A stretch of 12,829 nucleotides of DNA, taken from an uncultured Porphyromonadaceae bacterium (GTDB lineage: Bacteria; Bacteroidota; Bacteroidia; Bacteroidales; Muribaculaceae). Where the stretch lies: contig URMA01000090.1 of the NCBI GenBank assembly GCA_900548875.1, forward strand, positions 1 through 12,829, read 5' to 3'. Every line of letters begins with the position of its first letter. Position 1 is the first letter of the stretch. Positions 6,599 through 12,829 of the stretch are shown here, piece by piece. Made by a program: the position numbers and the translations under genes. A model generated the notes under the pieces. It had not been told where the DNA came from, searched no databases, and saw nothing but the letters and a program-made list of their open reading frames with translations.

Positions 6599-7183
6599 AT
6601 GAGACGATTGATTTATGTAATAGTTGCGTGCATCCTGTTTTCCATTTTTGTGCACGCTACAAGACCTCCAAGATGGTTTGAAACCAATTATTTTGCAACA
6701 GCGGCAATTTACGATGCTGACAATGTAACTTTTGACAAATTTATTGTCACTTATGACAAATCTATTAACAGCTTAAAGAAAGTCAAAATTGCACTTCGTT
6801 CTCCGGCCATAACAAAAGGGGATTCTATTTGGACTTTCTTCTGTTTAGTGTTCAAGTTAAACATAGAAAAACATGATTTTGACATTGAGCCCAGGCTTGA
6901 GACAGACTTTAGCTATCAAAAATTACCAGGGTCAAAAGCAGCCCCACTTGACTCCACTCAGACGGAAGCCATTTCACAAGAACTCCGACGCATATTTTCA
7001 AAAGATATTATACTCAGAAATACAACAATGGACAACCTATACAAGATTTATGAAGAATTTTACATTAACAGCTTTAAGACGGATTCTACACAAAGCAAAA
7101 AAATAGTTTTTGCATATTATATCGCTATGCTCATGGTTCCTCCTGCTGAAAAAGCCACGGAAGCCCAAACAGAAGCGAAGTAA
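6599..7183 (+). CDS. Secreted protein of unknown function, tandem paralogue 3 (divergent)
   Basis: 194 aa, the most divergent member. Its first ~20 codons (signal peptide MRRLIYVIVACILFSIFVHA) and last ~15 codons (PPAEKATEAQTEAK) are almost identical in DNA to the other copies. The middle differs much more: it has extra residues after DKF (IVTYDKSINSLKKVKIALRSP) and replaces the DCTKQDF region with NIEKHDFDIEPRLETDFSYQ. Conserved landmarks remain: NYFATAAIYDAD, LRSPAI, PLDSTQ, ELRRIFSKDI, LYKIYE, DSTQSK. The pattern of conserved ends around a changed centre suggests recombination between units or diversification of the mature part. Function unknown. Confidence 0.78.
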   Translation: MRRLIYVIVACILFSIFVHATRPPRWFETNYFATAAIYDADNVTFDKFIVTYDKSINSLKKVKIALRSPAITKGDSIWTFFCLVFKLNIEKHDFDIEPRLETDFSYQKLPGSKAAPLDSTQTEAISQELRRIFSKDIILRNTTMDNLYKIYEEFYINSFKTDSTQSKKIVFAYYIAMLMVPPAEKATEAQTEAK

Positions 7184-7232
7184 TGACAAGCAAACTGACA
7201 GTTTTTCAATCCAACCCTAAACCACCACAATT

Positions 7233-7799
7233 ATGAAACGATTGATTTATGTAATAGTTGCGTGCATCCTGCTTTCCATTTTTGTGCACGCTAAAAGAAT
7301 ACCAAGAATGCTTGAATTATACCCCAATTATTTTGCAACTGCACCGACCTACGATGCGGACAGCTTTACTCTTGACAAATTTTATGGAGACAGTGTGTAT
7401 AAAAGGCATATTGTATTGCGTTCTCCTGCCATTGCAAAAGGAGATACCCTCTGGATTTCATTTATTTTACTATACAGTTTAGACTGTACAAAACAAGACT
7501 TCACCCCTCAAGTATTATTCGATGCCGGTTACAATGAATTGCCAAAAGAATCAGTCCCACTTGATTCTACGCAGCAGGAAATGGCAGTAAAAGAACTCCG
7601 CCGTATCTTTTCTAAAGATATCATGTACAGAAACACTACGTTTGATGAGGTTTATAAAATTTATGAACAATATTACCAAAAGCTCTATATGCCCGATTCC
7701 ACACAAAGCAAGCAGTTAGAAATAGCAATTCTCTATTCCTTGTTCCTGGTTCCTCCTGCTGAAAAAGCCACGGATGCCCAAACAGAGGCGAAGCAATAA
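7233..7799 (+). CDS. Secreted protein of unknown function, tandem paralogue 4
   Basis: 188 aa, nearly identical to paralogue 2 (415 bp without a change), so either the two-unit block was duplicated recently or gene conversion has acted. Signal peptide MKRLIYVIVACILLSIFVHA with a likely cut after residue 20. The C-terminal hydrophobic segment reads LEIAILYSLFLVPP, where paralogue 2 has LAIAILCPLFIVPP; the tail is AEKATDAQTEAKQ. A trace of the inter-unit spacer follows the stop (ACAAGCAAGCCGACA) and then the sequence becomes unique, marking the end of the array. No T-run terminator is evident after it. Function unknown. Confidence 0.8.
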   Translation: MKRLIYVIVACILLSIFVHAKRIPRMLELYPNYFATAPTYDADSFTLDKFYGDSVYKRHIVLRSPAIAKGDTLWISFILLYSLDCTKQDFTPQVLFDAGYNELPKESVPLDSTQQEMAVKELRRIFSKDIMYRNTTFDEVYKIYEQYYQKLYMPDSTQSKQLEIAILYSLFLVPPAEKATDAQTEAKQ

Positions 7800-7813
7800 C
7801 AAGCAAGCCGACA

Positions 7814-8006
7814 GCGCATTGGCATTCTATACACAGAATACAAGTGTAGACAAATAGAGAAAAACAGCTACGCTACACAAATGATTGTATATTTGCCGAT
7901 ACATACACAACACACTAATATGCAATACATTATAATAAACAGTACTTTGGGGAGGTGTCACAAATTTCTTAAAATCTATTAAAAATATGCTTTTTGGCAT
8001 GAAAGA
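7814..8006. other. AT-rich intergenic region with no supported gene
   Basis: A perfect -7-like TATATTTG is at 7888-7895 but has no TTG at the right distance and no gene just downstream. A 20-codon ORF (7920-7982) has no supporting feature. Nothing else is recognisable. Confidence 0.5.
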
Positions 8007-8038
8007 TTTGCACAGTTAAAAAACTTCGTATAACTTTG
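8007..8038 (+). promoter_or_regulatory. Promoter of the tRNA-Glu/rpsT unit
   Basis: TTTG at 8007-8010, a 20-nt spacer, and TAACTTTG at 8031-8038, an exact fit to the Bacteroidota consensus. Transcription would start near 8045, about 27 nt before the mature tRNA 5' end. Confidence 0.75.
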
Positions 8039-8071
8039 CACTCGCTTTGAAACAGTAAGCACAAACATGAT

Positions 8072-8143
8072 GGCCCATTCGTCTATCGGCTAGGACGCAA
8101 GATTTTCATTCTTGAAAGAGGAGTTCGATTCTCCTATGGGCTA
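8072..8143 (+). tRNA. tRNA-Glu, anticodon TTC
   Basis: A full cloverleaf can be drawn. Acceptor stem GGCCCAT (8072-8078) pairs with ATGGGCT (8136-8142), ending in a G-U pair, with discriminator A8143. Anticodon stem CAAGA/TCTTG (8098-8102, 8110-8114) encloses loop TTTTCAT, giving anticodon TTC (8105-8107). The T arm is AGGAG-TTCGATT-CTCCT. CCA is not encoded (ACA follows). rpsT begins 24 nt after the 3' end, so the tRNA is probably cut from a shared tRNA/rpsT transcript. Confidence 0.96.
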
Positions 8144-8167
8144 CAAAGTTAAAAACAGCAACAAGAC

Positions 8168-8419
8168 ATGGCAAATCATAAATCGTCACAAAAGAGGATT
8201 CGTCAGACCGAAGCGCACAGGCTTCAGAACAGATATTATCACAAGACAACCCGCAATGCCGTGAAGGCACTGCGCAACACGACGGACAAGGCCGCTGCCG
8301 AAGCACTCCTGCCGAAAGTAAGCGCCATGCTCGACAAGCTCGCCAAGAGGAATGTCATCCATGCCAACAAGGCCGGCAACCTCAAAAGCAGCATCCAGAA
8401 GCACGTAAACGCATTGTAA
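8168..8419 (+). CDS. rpsT: 30S ribosomal protein S20
   Basis: The 83-aa protein begins MANHKSSQKRIRQTEAHRLQ and is rich in Lys and Arg. It contains the typical S20 segments RNAVKALR, DKLAKRNVIHANKAGNLKS and the C-terminal helix. S20 binds 16S rRNA in the lower body of the 30S subunit. It follows tRNA-Glu by 24 nt and is followed by a clear terminator, so promoter, tRNA, rpsT and terminator form one short unit. Length and start are normal. Confidence 0.97.
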   Translation: MANHKSSQKRIRQTEAHRLQNRYYHKTTRNAVKALRNTTDKAAAEALLPKVSAMLDKLAKRNVIHANKAGNLKSSIQKHVNAL

Positions 8420-8455
8420 GCCGCAGAGGCCGCACGCCGTATGCGCAAAAATACA

Positions 8456-8482
8456 GGGTATGCAACATTGCATACCCTTTTT
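8456..8482 (+). terminator. Rho-independent terminator of rpsT
   Basis: GGGTATGCA (8456-8464) pairs with TGCATACCC (8469-8477) around a 4-nt loop, then TTTTT (8478-8482). It lies 37 nt after the rpsT stop. Confidence 0.9.
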
Positions 8483-8569
8483 GCATTATGGCTACCCCGC
8501 CCTTCCGGAACGGCCCATACCGACCGCCATTTGCATATCCGTAACCTTCCACGATACGCTGCACCGTCC

Positions 8570-8588
8570 GCCTTCGCGGCGCGAAGGC
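8570..8588. other. GC-rich hairpin after nfo
   Basis: GCCTTCGC, a GGC loop, and GCGAAGGC make a perfect 8-bp stem, about 47 nt past the nfo stop on the minus strand. There is no T-run on either side, so it is at most a weak or mRNA-stabilising 3' structure. Confidence 0.35.
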
Positions 8589-8634
8589 ACTGTTTCTGCC
8601 GGTCGCAACCGTTTTCGGACGAAGAGCCGGGTCA

Positions 8635-9489
8635 CTACTCCCTTCCGTCTGCGAAGCCGTAGAGCATGGCTATCTCGGCAGGCCACCGCTCCTCCACGGG
8701 GGTTTCGAGTATCAGCGGCATACCGTCGAAACGGGAATCGGCCGCAATATAGCGGAACGCTTCGAGCCCTATCGTACCCTCGCCCAACGGCGCATGGCGG
8801 TCCACACGGCTGCCGAGCGGCTTCATGGCATCGTTGAGATGCATGCCTCTCAGGTATTTCATTGGAACCGTCCGGTCGAGCAGCGCGAACGTGGCGTCGC
8901 AAGCCGCGGCGGACGAGAGGTCGTACCCGGCTGCAAAAGCATGGCAGGTGTCGATACAATACCCCACCCGCGACTTGTCCTCCACCCGGTCGATGATATA
9001 GGCAAGGTGTCCGAAATCAAAGCCGACATTGGAACCCTGTCCGGCGGTATTCTCTATGACGGCCGTCACTCCTTCCGTCTGCTCCAACGCGATATTGATA
9101 CTCTCGGCTACCCGGTCAAGACACTCCTCCACGGTTATCTGTCCCAGATGACTGCCGGGGTGGAAGTTGAGCCGGTCGAGGCCGAGCTGGCCGCAGCGAC
9201 GCATCTCGTCAACGAAAGCCTCCCGCGACTTCTGCAATTCGTCTTTTCCCGGATGTCCGAGATTTATCAGGTAACTGTCATGGGGCAGTATCGCCTGCGG
9301 AAGATAGCCGTTCTCGCGGCAGGCCCGGCGAAAAGCCTCGATGGTTTCCGGTTCGAGAGGGGCCGCACGCCACTGGCGCTGGTTCTTGGTAAAGAGGGCG
9401 AAACCTCCCGCCCCTATTCCATGGGCATTCACGGGAGCGTTCTGTACGCCGCCCGAAGCGCTCACATGTGCTCCAAAATACTTTTTCAT
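8635..9489 (-). CDS. nfo: Endonuclease IV (AP endonuclease)
   Basis: Nfo cuts the phosphodiester bond 5' of abasic sites and removes 3' blocking groups in base excision repair, using three zinc ions. With the start at 9489 the product is 284 aa and every metal ligand of E. coli Nfo is present, each shifted by +1: His70, His110 (NFHPGSHLG), Glu146 (VIENTAGQG), Asp180 and His183 (CIDTCHAFAAGYD), His217 (MHLNDAMKP), Asp230 and His232 (VDRHAPLGEG), Glu262 (LILETP). MKKYFGAHVSASGG matches the family N-terminus. The in-frame ATG at 9501 adds only four residues and would sit almost at the expected transcription start, so 9489 is preferred; the longer open frame to 9732 is not coding. Divergent from the DUF3078 gene. 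Length is normal. Confidence 0.96.
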   Translation of the reverse strand: MKKYFGAHVSASGGVQNAPVNAHGIGAGGFALFTKNQRQWRAAPLEPETIEAFRRACRENGYLPQAILPHDSYLINLGHPGKDELQKSREAFVDEMRRCGQLGLDRLNFHPGSHLGQITVEECLDRVAESINIALEQTEGVTAVIENTAGQGSNVGFDFGHLAYIIDRVEDKSRVGYCIDTCHAFAAGYDLSSAAACDATFALLDRTVPMKYLRGMHLNDAMKPLGSRVDRHAPLGEGTIGLEAFRYIAADSRFDGMPLILETPVEERWPAEIAMLYGFADGRE

Positions 9490-9508
9490 TCCGTTTTCCA
9501 TTCTACGG

Positions 9509-9516
9509 CAAATATA
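9509..9516 (-). promoter_or_regulatory. Probable -7 box of the nfo promoter
   Basis: On the minus strand TATATTTG matches TAnnTTTG exactly. Transcription would start near 9503, which favours the ATG at 9489 over 9501. No good -33 TTG is present. Confidence 0.45.
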
Positions 9517-9601
9517 ACACAATCCGGCGAACCGCAGACCGTCGGCCCGGCAGAAGTGTATGCTTTCAGCGAAAGGCACATACTGTTCAATGCTTTTTTT
9601 G

Positions 9602-9609
9602 TACATTTG
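9602..9609 (+). promoter_or_regulatory. Probable -7 box of the DUF3078/S41 operon promoter
   Basis: TACATTTG fits TAnnTTTG exactly, preceded by an eight-T run. It predicts a start near 9616, which rules out the upstream in-frame ATG at 9560 and supports 9629 or 9635. No clear -33 TTG is seen. Confidence 0.45.
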
Positions 9610-9628
9610 CATCACGAGAAAACCGCGC

Positions 9629-10639
9629 ATGGCGATGAAAACAGGTCTGCCGATAAATACATTGCTGAAAGCCCTCTGCATAACCGCGTGCTGCACCATG
9701 TTGGGAACGGGCACCTGCCATGCGCAGTTCACTATCCGAAAATCCGCGGCCGAAACCCAGGAACCTCCCAGGGTCTTCGACCGGCTTCCTGCCGTACAGC
9801 CCCGGAATGACTATTTCGACCCCGCGGCCGAACGGGCAAAACGGCTCAAACTTCGCAAAGAACGCAATACAATAGAGTTCAATGCCTCGCTCGAAACCTC
9901 ACTGCAACAGTTCGAACACTGGACAGGCAGCGGGAGCAACAACTTCTATGCACTCGCCAACATCTTTTTCCGGCATCAATACAAAAAGGAGAAGCTATCG
10001 ATAGACTACCGGGCGGACGCCACCTACGGCATGAACTTCATCGACGACGCCTTTTTCAAGAACAAGGACGAATTCAAAATCAACTGGCAGCTGGGCTGGG
10101 AGATGCACCGCAACTGGTCTTACTCCGCCTCGATAAATATCCGCAGCCAGTTCTCGCAGGGATACAAGTCGCGCACGGAACACATCCTCGTCTCGGACTT
10201 CATGTCGCCCGGCTATTTCGACATCGCCGCGGGTTTCACCTACGCCAAGGCGGGCAGTCCCTTCAAGATAACGCTCTCGCCCCTGGGCGGCAACATCGTC
10301 ACCGTACTCAACGACATGCTTCCCGAAGACGGCCGCTACGGCGTACCTGTCGGCGAACGGGTCACCGGAAAACTCGGTTACTCGGCCGATGTCTTCTTCG
10401 ACCGGGCGTTCGGAAAGAAGGAGTGGCTACGCTACCGCTCCGACCTCTATTTCTTTCTCCCCTACACCGAACCGGACAATCCCACGGTCAGGTGGGAGAA
10501 CACGTTCGAGATAAGGATAACCAAATTCATCTCCACCAAACTTTACGGACAGCTCTACTACCGCAAGGAGGACAGTACGGCACTCCAGTACCAATACTCG
10601 TTCATGATAGGGCTGAAATACGTATTCAGGAACAAATAA
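9629..10639 (+). CDS. DUF3078-type outer-membrane beta-barrel protein
   Basis: 336 aa with an N-terminal signal peptide (MAMKTGLP, hydrophobic TLLKALCITACCTML, cut likely near CHA-Q at about residue 32). The mature part alternates short aromatic-rich strands with polar turns, ending in YSFMIGLKYVFRNK, as in a membrane beta-barrel whose last strand ends in an aromatic pattern. It carries the sequence pattern of the Bacteroidota DUF3078 family: FNASLETSLQQFEHWTGSGSN, LGWEMHRNWSYSASINIRSQF, SDFMSPGYFDIAAGFTY, ITLSPLGGNIVTVLNDML and GRYGVPVGERVTGKLGY. The function of that family is not known to me. The start is placed after a promoter-like -7 box; the ATG at 9635 is equally possible. The S41 protease follows 39 nt downstream, probably in the same operon. 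Confidence 0.85.
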   Translation: MAMKTGLPINTLLKALCITACCTMLGTGTCHAQFTIRKSAAETQEPPRVFDRLPAVQPRNDYFDPAAERAKRLKLRKERNTIEFNASLETSLQQFEHWTGSGSNNFYALANIFFRHQYKKEKLSIDYRADATYGMNFIDDAFFKNKDEFKINWQLGWEMHRNWSYSASINIRSQFSQGYKSRTEHILVSDFMSPGYFDIAAGFTYAKAGSPFKITLSPLGGNIVTVLNDMLPEDGRYGVPVGERVTGKLGYSADVFFDRAFGKKEWLRYRSDLYFFLPYTEPDNPTVRWENTFEIRITKFISTKLYGQLYYRKEDSTALQYQYSFMIGLKYVFRNK

Positions 10640-10678
10640 CCGTTCCGGCGGCAACCGGACGAAAACCGAAAGCAAACC

Positions 10679-12775
10679 ATGGAAAAGAATTCGAAAGGCA
10701 GCATACTCACCCCCATTCTCCTGTCGGCAGCGCTCGTACTGGGCGTGGTGATAGGTCTCTTCGCCGGCCGCAACAGCGTGGACAGGAGGCTGCGCAGTCT
10801 GGCCGGCGAACTCGATTCGCCGGGCGGCAAGATAAGTTACGCCCTCTCGCTGATAGACCGCTACTACGTGGACCCGGTAAGTACCGACTCGCTCGTGGAG
10901 GCGCTGATGCCCGACCTCATGTGGTACCTCGACCCCCACTCGGTCTATATCCCCGCCTCGGAACTGGCCGAGGTAAACATGCCGCTCGAAGGGGAATTCG
11001 ACGGCATAGGCATCACGTTCAACATGTCCACCGATACCATCATCGTCCTGAATGTCATTCCGCAGGGGCCGAGCCAGAAGGCGGGCGTACAGAACGGCGA
11101 CCGGATAATCCGCATCGACGACTCGCTCGTGGCCGGACGGAAACTTCCGATGGACGACGTGATGAAGATGCTGCGCGGACCGCGCGGTACGCAGGTAACG
11201 GTATCCGTCCAGCGCAAGGGAATAGACGACCTCGTTCCCATCGCCATCGTGCGCGACAAGATACCGGTGAAAAGCGTGGATGCCGCCTACATGCTCACTC
11301 CCGACATCGGTTTCCTGCGCATCACCACCTTCTCGCAGTACACCCACGACGAAATGGTACGCGCCCTCGGCGAACTCCGCCGGGAAGGGATGCGCAAACT
11401 GATAATCGACCTGCGCGGCAATACGGGCGGTTACCTCGGACAACCCATCCGCATGGCGAACGAATTCCTCGCCGACGGCAGGCTCATCGTCTATACGGAA
11501 GACCGCAACGGCGACCGGATGGAGGAGTACAGCGACGGGAAAGGGGGCTATCAGGATGTAGAGTTGGCCGTGCTCATCGACGAGAACAGCGCCTCCTCGA
11601 GCGAGATATTCGCCGGGGCTCTGCAGGACAACGACCGCGCCACGATAATCGGCCGCCGCTCCTACGGAAAGGGGCTCGTCCAGCAACAGATACCATTTAC
11701 GGACGGTTCGGCCATCCGGCTGACCACGGCCCGCTACTACACGCCCACGGGCCGCTCCATCCAGAAGCCTTATACATCCGCCGACAGCACGTACGGATAC
11801 GACATCTACAATCGTTACTTGCACAACGAACTCTTCTCGGCAGACAGCATCCACTTCGACGACAGTCTGAAGTTCGTGACGCCCGGCGGCAAGACGGTCT
11901 ACGGCGGCGGGGGCATCATGCCCGACCTTTTCGTTCCGCTCGACACCACGGAAATGACGCCCTATTACATGGAGGTAGCCGGACGAAACATCCTCTACCG
12001 CTATACCATGGAGTATGCCGACCGCAACCGGGAAAAGATTAATGCCGTAGAGAGCATCGCACAGCTCGACAGTCTGCTCGACGCCGACACGGGAATGTTC
12101 GACGACTTCGTCCGTTATGCCGAACGCAACGGCGTGGCCCCCGACCGGCGCCAGATACGCCAATCCGAGCGGCTGCTCCGGGCTCTTCTACGAGCCTACA
12201 TCGGGCGCAACACCCCGCTGGAGGAGACGATGGGCGCACTGGCGCAGGCCGTGCGCAGCGGCAAGGCGCTGTACGCCGGTCTATCCAACTACGACGGCCC
12301 GACGCTGGAAAAGGCCGCGGCCATTCTGGACGAGCTGCATGTACCGTTCGTCATCAACCAGAACCGGTATTCGATCTTTGACCGCACGATTGAGCACAAC
12401 GGGTTAAAGGATACCGCCGCGAAGCTGCACAAGGGCATCATCACCTTCAGCCCGCTGGCGCAGGGGCTTTTGACGGACCGCTATCTGCACGGCATCCCCG
12501 CCGACAGCCGCGTCCACACCGACGGGCGGTTCTTGAAGGAGAAGGACATCACGCCGGAGCGCCTTGCGCAGATCAGCGCCCTGAACGACCTTGCCCGGCA
12601 GCGCGGTCAGACCCTGGCCGAGATGGCCCTTGCCTGGCTGCTGCACCACGACGAGGTCACAACGGTTCTGATCGGTGCCTCCAAAACGCAGCAGATTCTG
12701 GACAACATCAAGGCCGTGGAGCACACGACGTTCACGCCCGACGAGTTGGCCGTGATCGACAGGATCAGCAAGTAA
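10679..12775 (+). CDS. S41 carboxyl-terminal processing protease fused in frame to half an aldo/keto reductase (chimeric)
   Basis: Residues 1-~511 are a CtpA/Prc-type S41 serine protease, which cuts periplasmic or exported proteins near their C-termini. An N-terminal membrane anchor lies at ~10-30, then the S41 N-terminal helical part with YLDPHSVYI, a PDZ domain at ~105-180 (GIGITF ... VLNVIPQGPSQKAGVQNGD), and the catalytic core. The core has DENSASSSEIFAGAL with Ser306 as the likely nucleophile and GRRSYGKGLVQ with Lys331 as the general base; their 25-residue spacing equals E. coli Prc Ser430/Lys455. From ~512 (TPLEETMGALAQAVRSGKAL) the sequence is the C-terminal half of a YghZ-like aldo/keto reductase, lacking the catalytic Tyr/Lys/Asp half. 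The protease lacks its usual last few dozen residues. ATA serves about a third of isoleucines before the joint and none of ~14 after it. I judge the frame a chimeric join, not a natural two-domain enzyme. Confidence 0.8.
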   Translation: MEKNSKGSILTPILLSAALVLGVVIGLFAGRNSVDRRLRSLAGELDSPGGKISYALSLIDRYYVDPVSTDSLVEALMPDLMWYLDPHSVYIPASELAEVNMPLEGEFDGIGITFNMSTDTIIVLNVIPQGPSQKAGVQNGDRIIRIDDSLVAGRKLPMDDVMKMLRGPRGTQVTVSVQRKGIDDLVPIAIVRDKIPVKSVDAAYMLTPDIGFLRITTFSQYTHDEMVRALGELRREGMRKLIIDLRGNTGGYLGQPIRMANEFLADGRLIVYTEDRNGDRMEEYSDGKGGYQDVELAVLIDENSASSSEIFAGALQDNDRATIIGRRSYGKGLVQQQIPFTDGSAIRLTTARYYTPTGRSIQKPYTSADSTYGYDIYNRYLHNELFSADSIHFDDSLKFVTPGGKTVYGGGGIMPDLFVPLDTTEMTPYYMEVAGRNILYRYTMEYADRNREKINAVESIAQLDSLLDADTGMFDDFVRYAERNGVAPDRRQIRQSERLLRALLRAYIGRNTPLEETMGALAQAVRSGKALYAGLSNYDGPTLEKAAAILDELHVPFVINQNRYSIFDRTIEHNGLKDTAAKLHKGIITFSPLAQGLLTDRYLHGIPADSRVHTDGRFLKEKDITPERLAQISALNDLARQRGQTLAEMALAWLLHHDEVTTVLIGASKTQQILDNIKAVEHTTFTPDELAVIDRISK
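12212..12775 (+). pseudogene. C-terminal half of a YghZ-type aldo/keto reductase (no N-terminal half)
   Basis: About 187 residues resemble the C-terminal half of E. coli YghZ (L-glyceraldehyde 3-phosphate reductase group): SGKALYAGLSNY, ITFSPLAQGLLTDRYLHGIPADSR, LARQRGQTLAEMALAWLL, and VTTVLIGASKTQQILDNIKAV, which includes the NADPH-phosphate-binding GASK-type motif. The N-terminal half of the TIM barrel, with the catalytic Asp-Tyr-Lys-His set, is absent, so this part cannot be a working reductase. It has no start of its own and continues the S41 frame. Codon choice (CTG, GCC, ATC, no ATA) is unlike the preceding protease and suggests a different genome, perhaps a Clostridia-type gut bacterium. 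It ends with a normal stop followed by a hairpin. Confidence 0.8.
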
Positions 12776-12802
12776 ACTCTATTTACGCGCAATAAACCGC
12801 CG

Positions 12803-12829
12803 CCCGCCGGGGAAGTTTTCCACGGCGGG
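12803..12829 (+). terminator. Hairpin after the aldo/keto reductase stop, cut by the window end
   Basis: CCCGCCG (12803-12809) pairs with CGGCGGG (12823-12829), with an inner GGAA/TTCC. It lies 27 nt after the stop. The window ends at the last stem base, so a following T-run cannot be seen. A terminator is likely but not proven. Confidence 0.55.

Larger units (their letters stand above)
5350..7813 (+). repeat. Tandem array of four ~610-635-bp gene-plus-spacer units
   Basis: ATG-to-ATG distances are 615, 608 and 634 bp. Each gene is preceded by a near-identical spacer ending in CCTAAACCACCACAATT (one base varies in the second), and each is followed by a (G)ACAAGCAAGCTGAC-like sequence; the last copy at 7800-7813 marks the array end. 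The spacer is thus part of the duplicated unit. The array is clearly more AT-rich than the his genes on one side and nfo on the other. Units 2 and 4 share an unbroken 415-bp identical block (6040-6454 and 7282-7696). Confidence 0.92.

Noticed and set aside
5350..7813. Repeat array as CRISPR or other short-repeat array
   Set aside because: The repeat units are ~610-635 bp and consist of whole genes with spacers, so this is tandem gene duplication. No CRISPR-type repeats are present in the window.
7920..7982. 20-codon ORF before the tRNA promoter
   Set aside because: No signal peptide, promoter pairing or conserved context; expected by chance in AT-rich DNA.
9560..9628. Longer N-terminus for the DUF3078 protein
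   Set aside because: It would put 23 residues in front of a good signal peptide and include the promoter-like TACATTTG at 9602-9609.
9490..9732. Longer N-terminus for Nfo
   Set aside because: The extra residues do not resemble the family, and a -7 box at 9509-9516 lies inside the extension. The family N-terminus starts at 9489.
10423..12163. Very long open frames in other phases across the S41 gene (both strands)
   Set aside because: These are GC-rich shadows of the protease gene. Their products are Arg/His-rich or low-complexity with no recognisable motifs, while the S41 frame has all family motifs.
10679..12775. A novel protease-reductase fusion enzyme
   Set aside because: Both domains are cut, the reductase lacks its catalytic half, and codon use changes at the joint. 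A chimeric join explains this better.

Overview
The window looks like a gut-type Bacteroidales (Bacteroidota) chromosome for most of its length. The signs are promoters of the Bacteroidota type (TTG about 19-22 nt upstream of TAnnTTTG), few Shine-Dalgarno sequences, a bifunctional HisB, a DUF3078 outer-membrane protein, and a tRNA-Glu/rpsT transcription unit beside recO. Genus is not certain from sequence alone. The last ~0.6 kb looks like DNA from another bacterium, probably a Clostridia-type Firmicute.

Layout. (1) Positions 2-2704: the 3' part of a histidine operon, hisD (5' truncated by the window), hisC and bifunctional hisB, with overlapping stop and start codons. (2) Positions 2711-4288: pfkA with two Bacteroidota promoters and a strong terminator, bracketed by two inverted copies of a composite low-complexity repeat (GGTTAG-type array, a CGGACTTTCTG spacer, then a TAAACYGTAAACC-type array). 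Each copy starts just after the stop codon of a neighbouring gene, hisB on the + strand and recO on the - strand. (3) Positions 4291-5016: recO on the minus strand. (4) Positions 5254-7813: an AT-rich accessory island with a 29-codon ORF that is almost only a signal peptide, then four tandem paralogous genes for secreted ~190-aa proteins of unknown function. Copies 2 and 4 share 415 bp without a difference. (5) Positions 8007-8482: promoter, tRNA-Glu(TTC), rpsT and terminator, read as one unit. (6) Positions 8635-12211: nfo (endonuclease IV, minus strand), divergent from a DUF3078 outer-membrane protein and an S41 carboxyl-terminal processing protease. (7) Positions ~12212-12775: the S41 reading frame runs without a stop into the C-terminal half of a YghZ-type aldo/keto reductase, followed by a hairpin at the window end.

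How the parts work together. The his genes make histidine, and pfkA commits sugar to glycolysis. RecO and Nfo are DNA repair proteins. RpsT and tRNA-Glu belong to translation. The DUF3078 and S41 proteins act in the envelope. The only part with no recognisable function is the tandem secreted-protein array, the best candidate for undescribed biology here. The S41/aldo-keto reductase fusion is best read as a chimeric join (assembly artefact or recombination) and not a new enzyme: ATA isoleucine codons fall from about one third to none at the joint, and both domains are cut.
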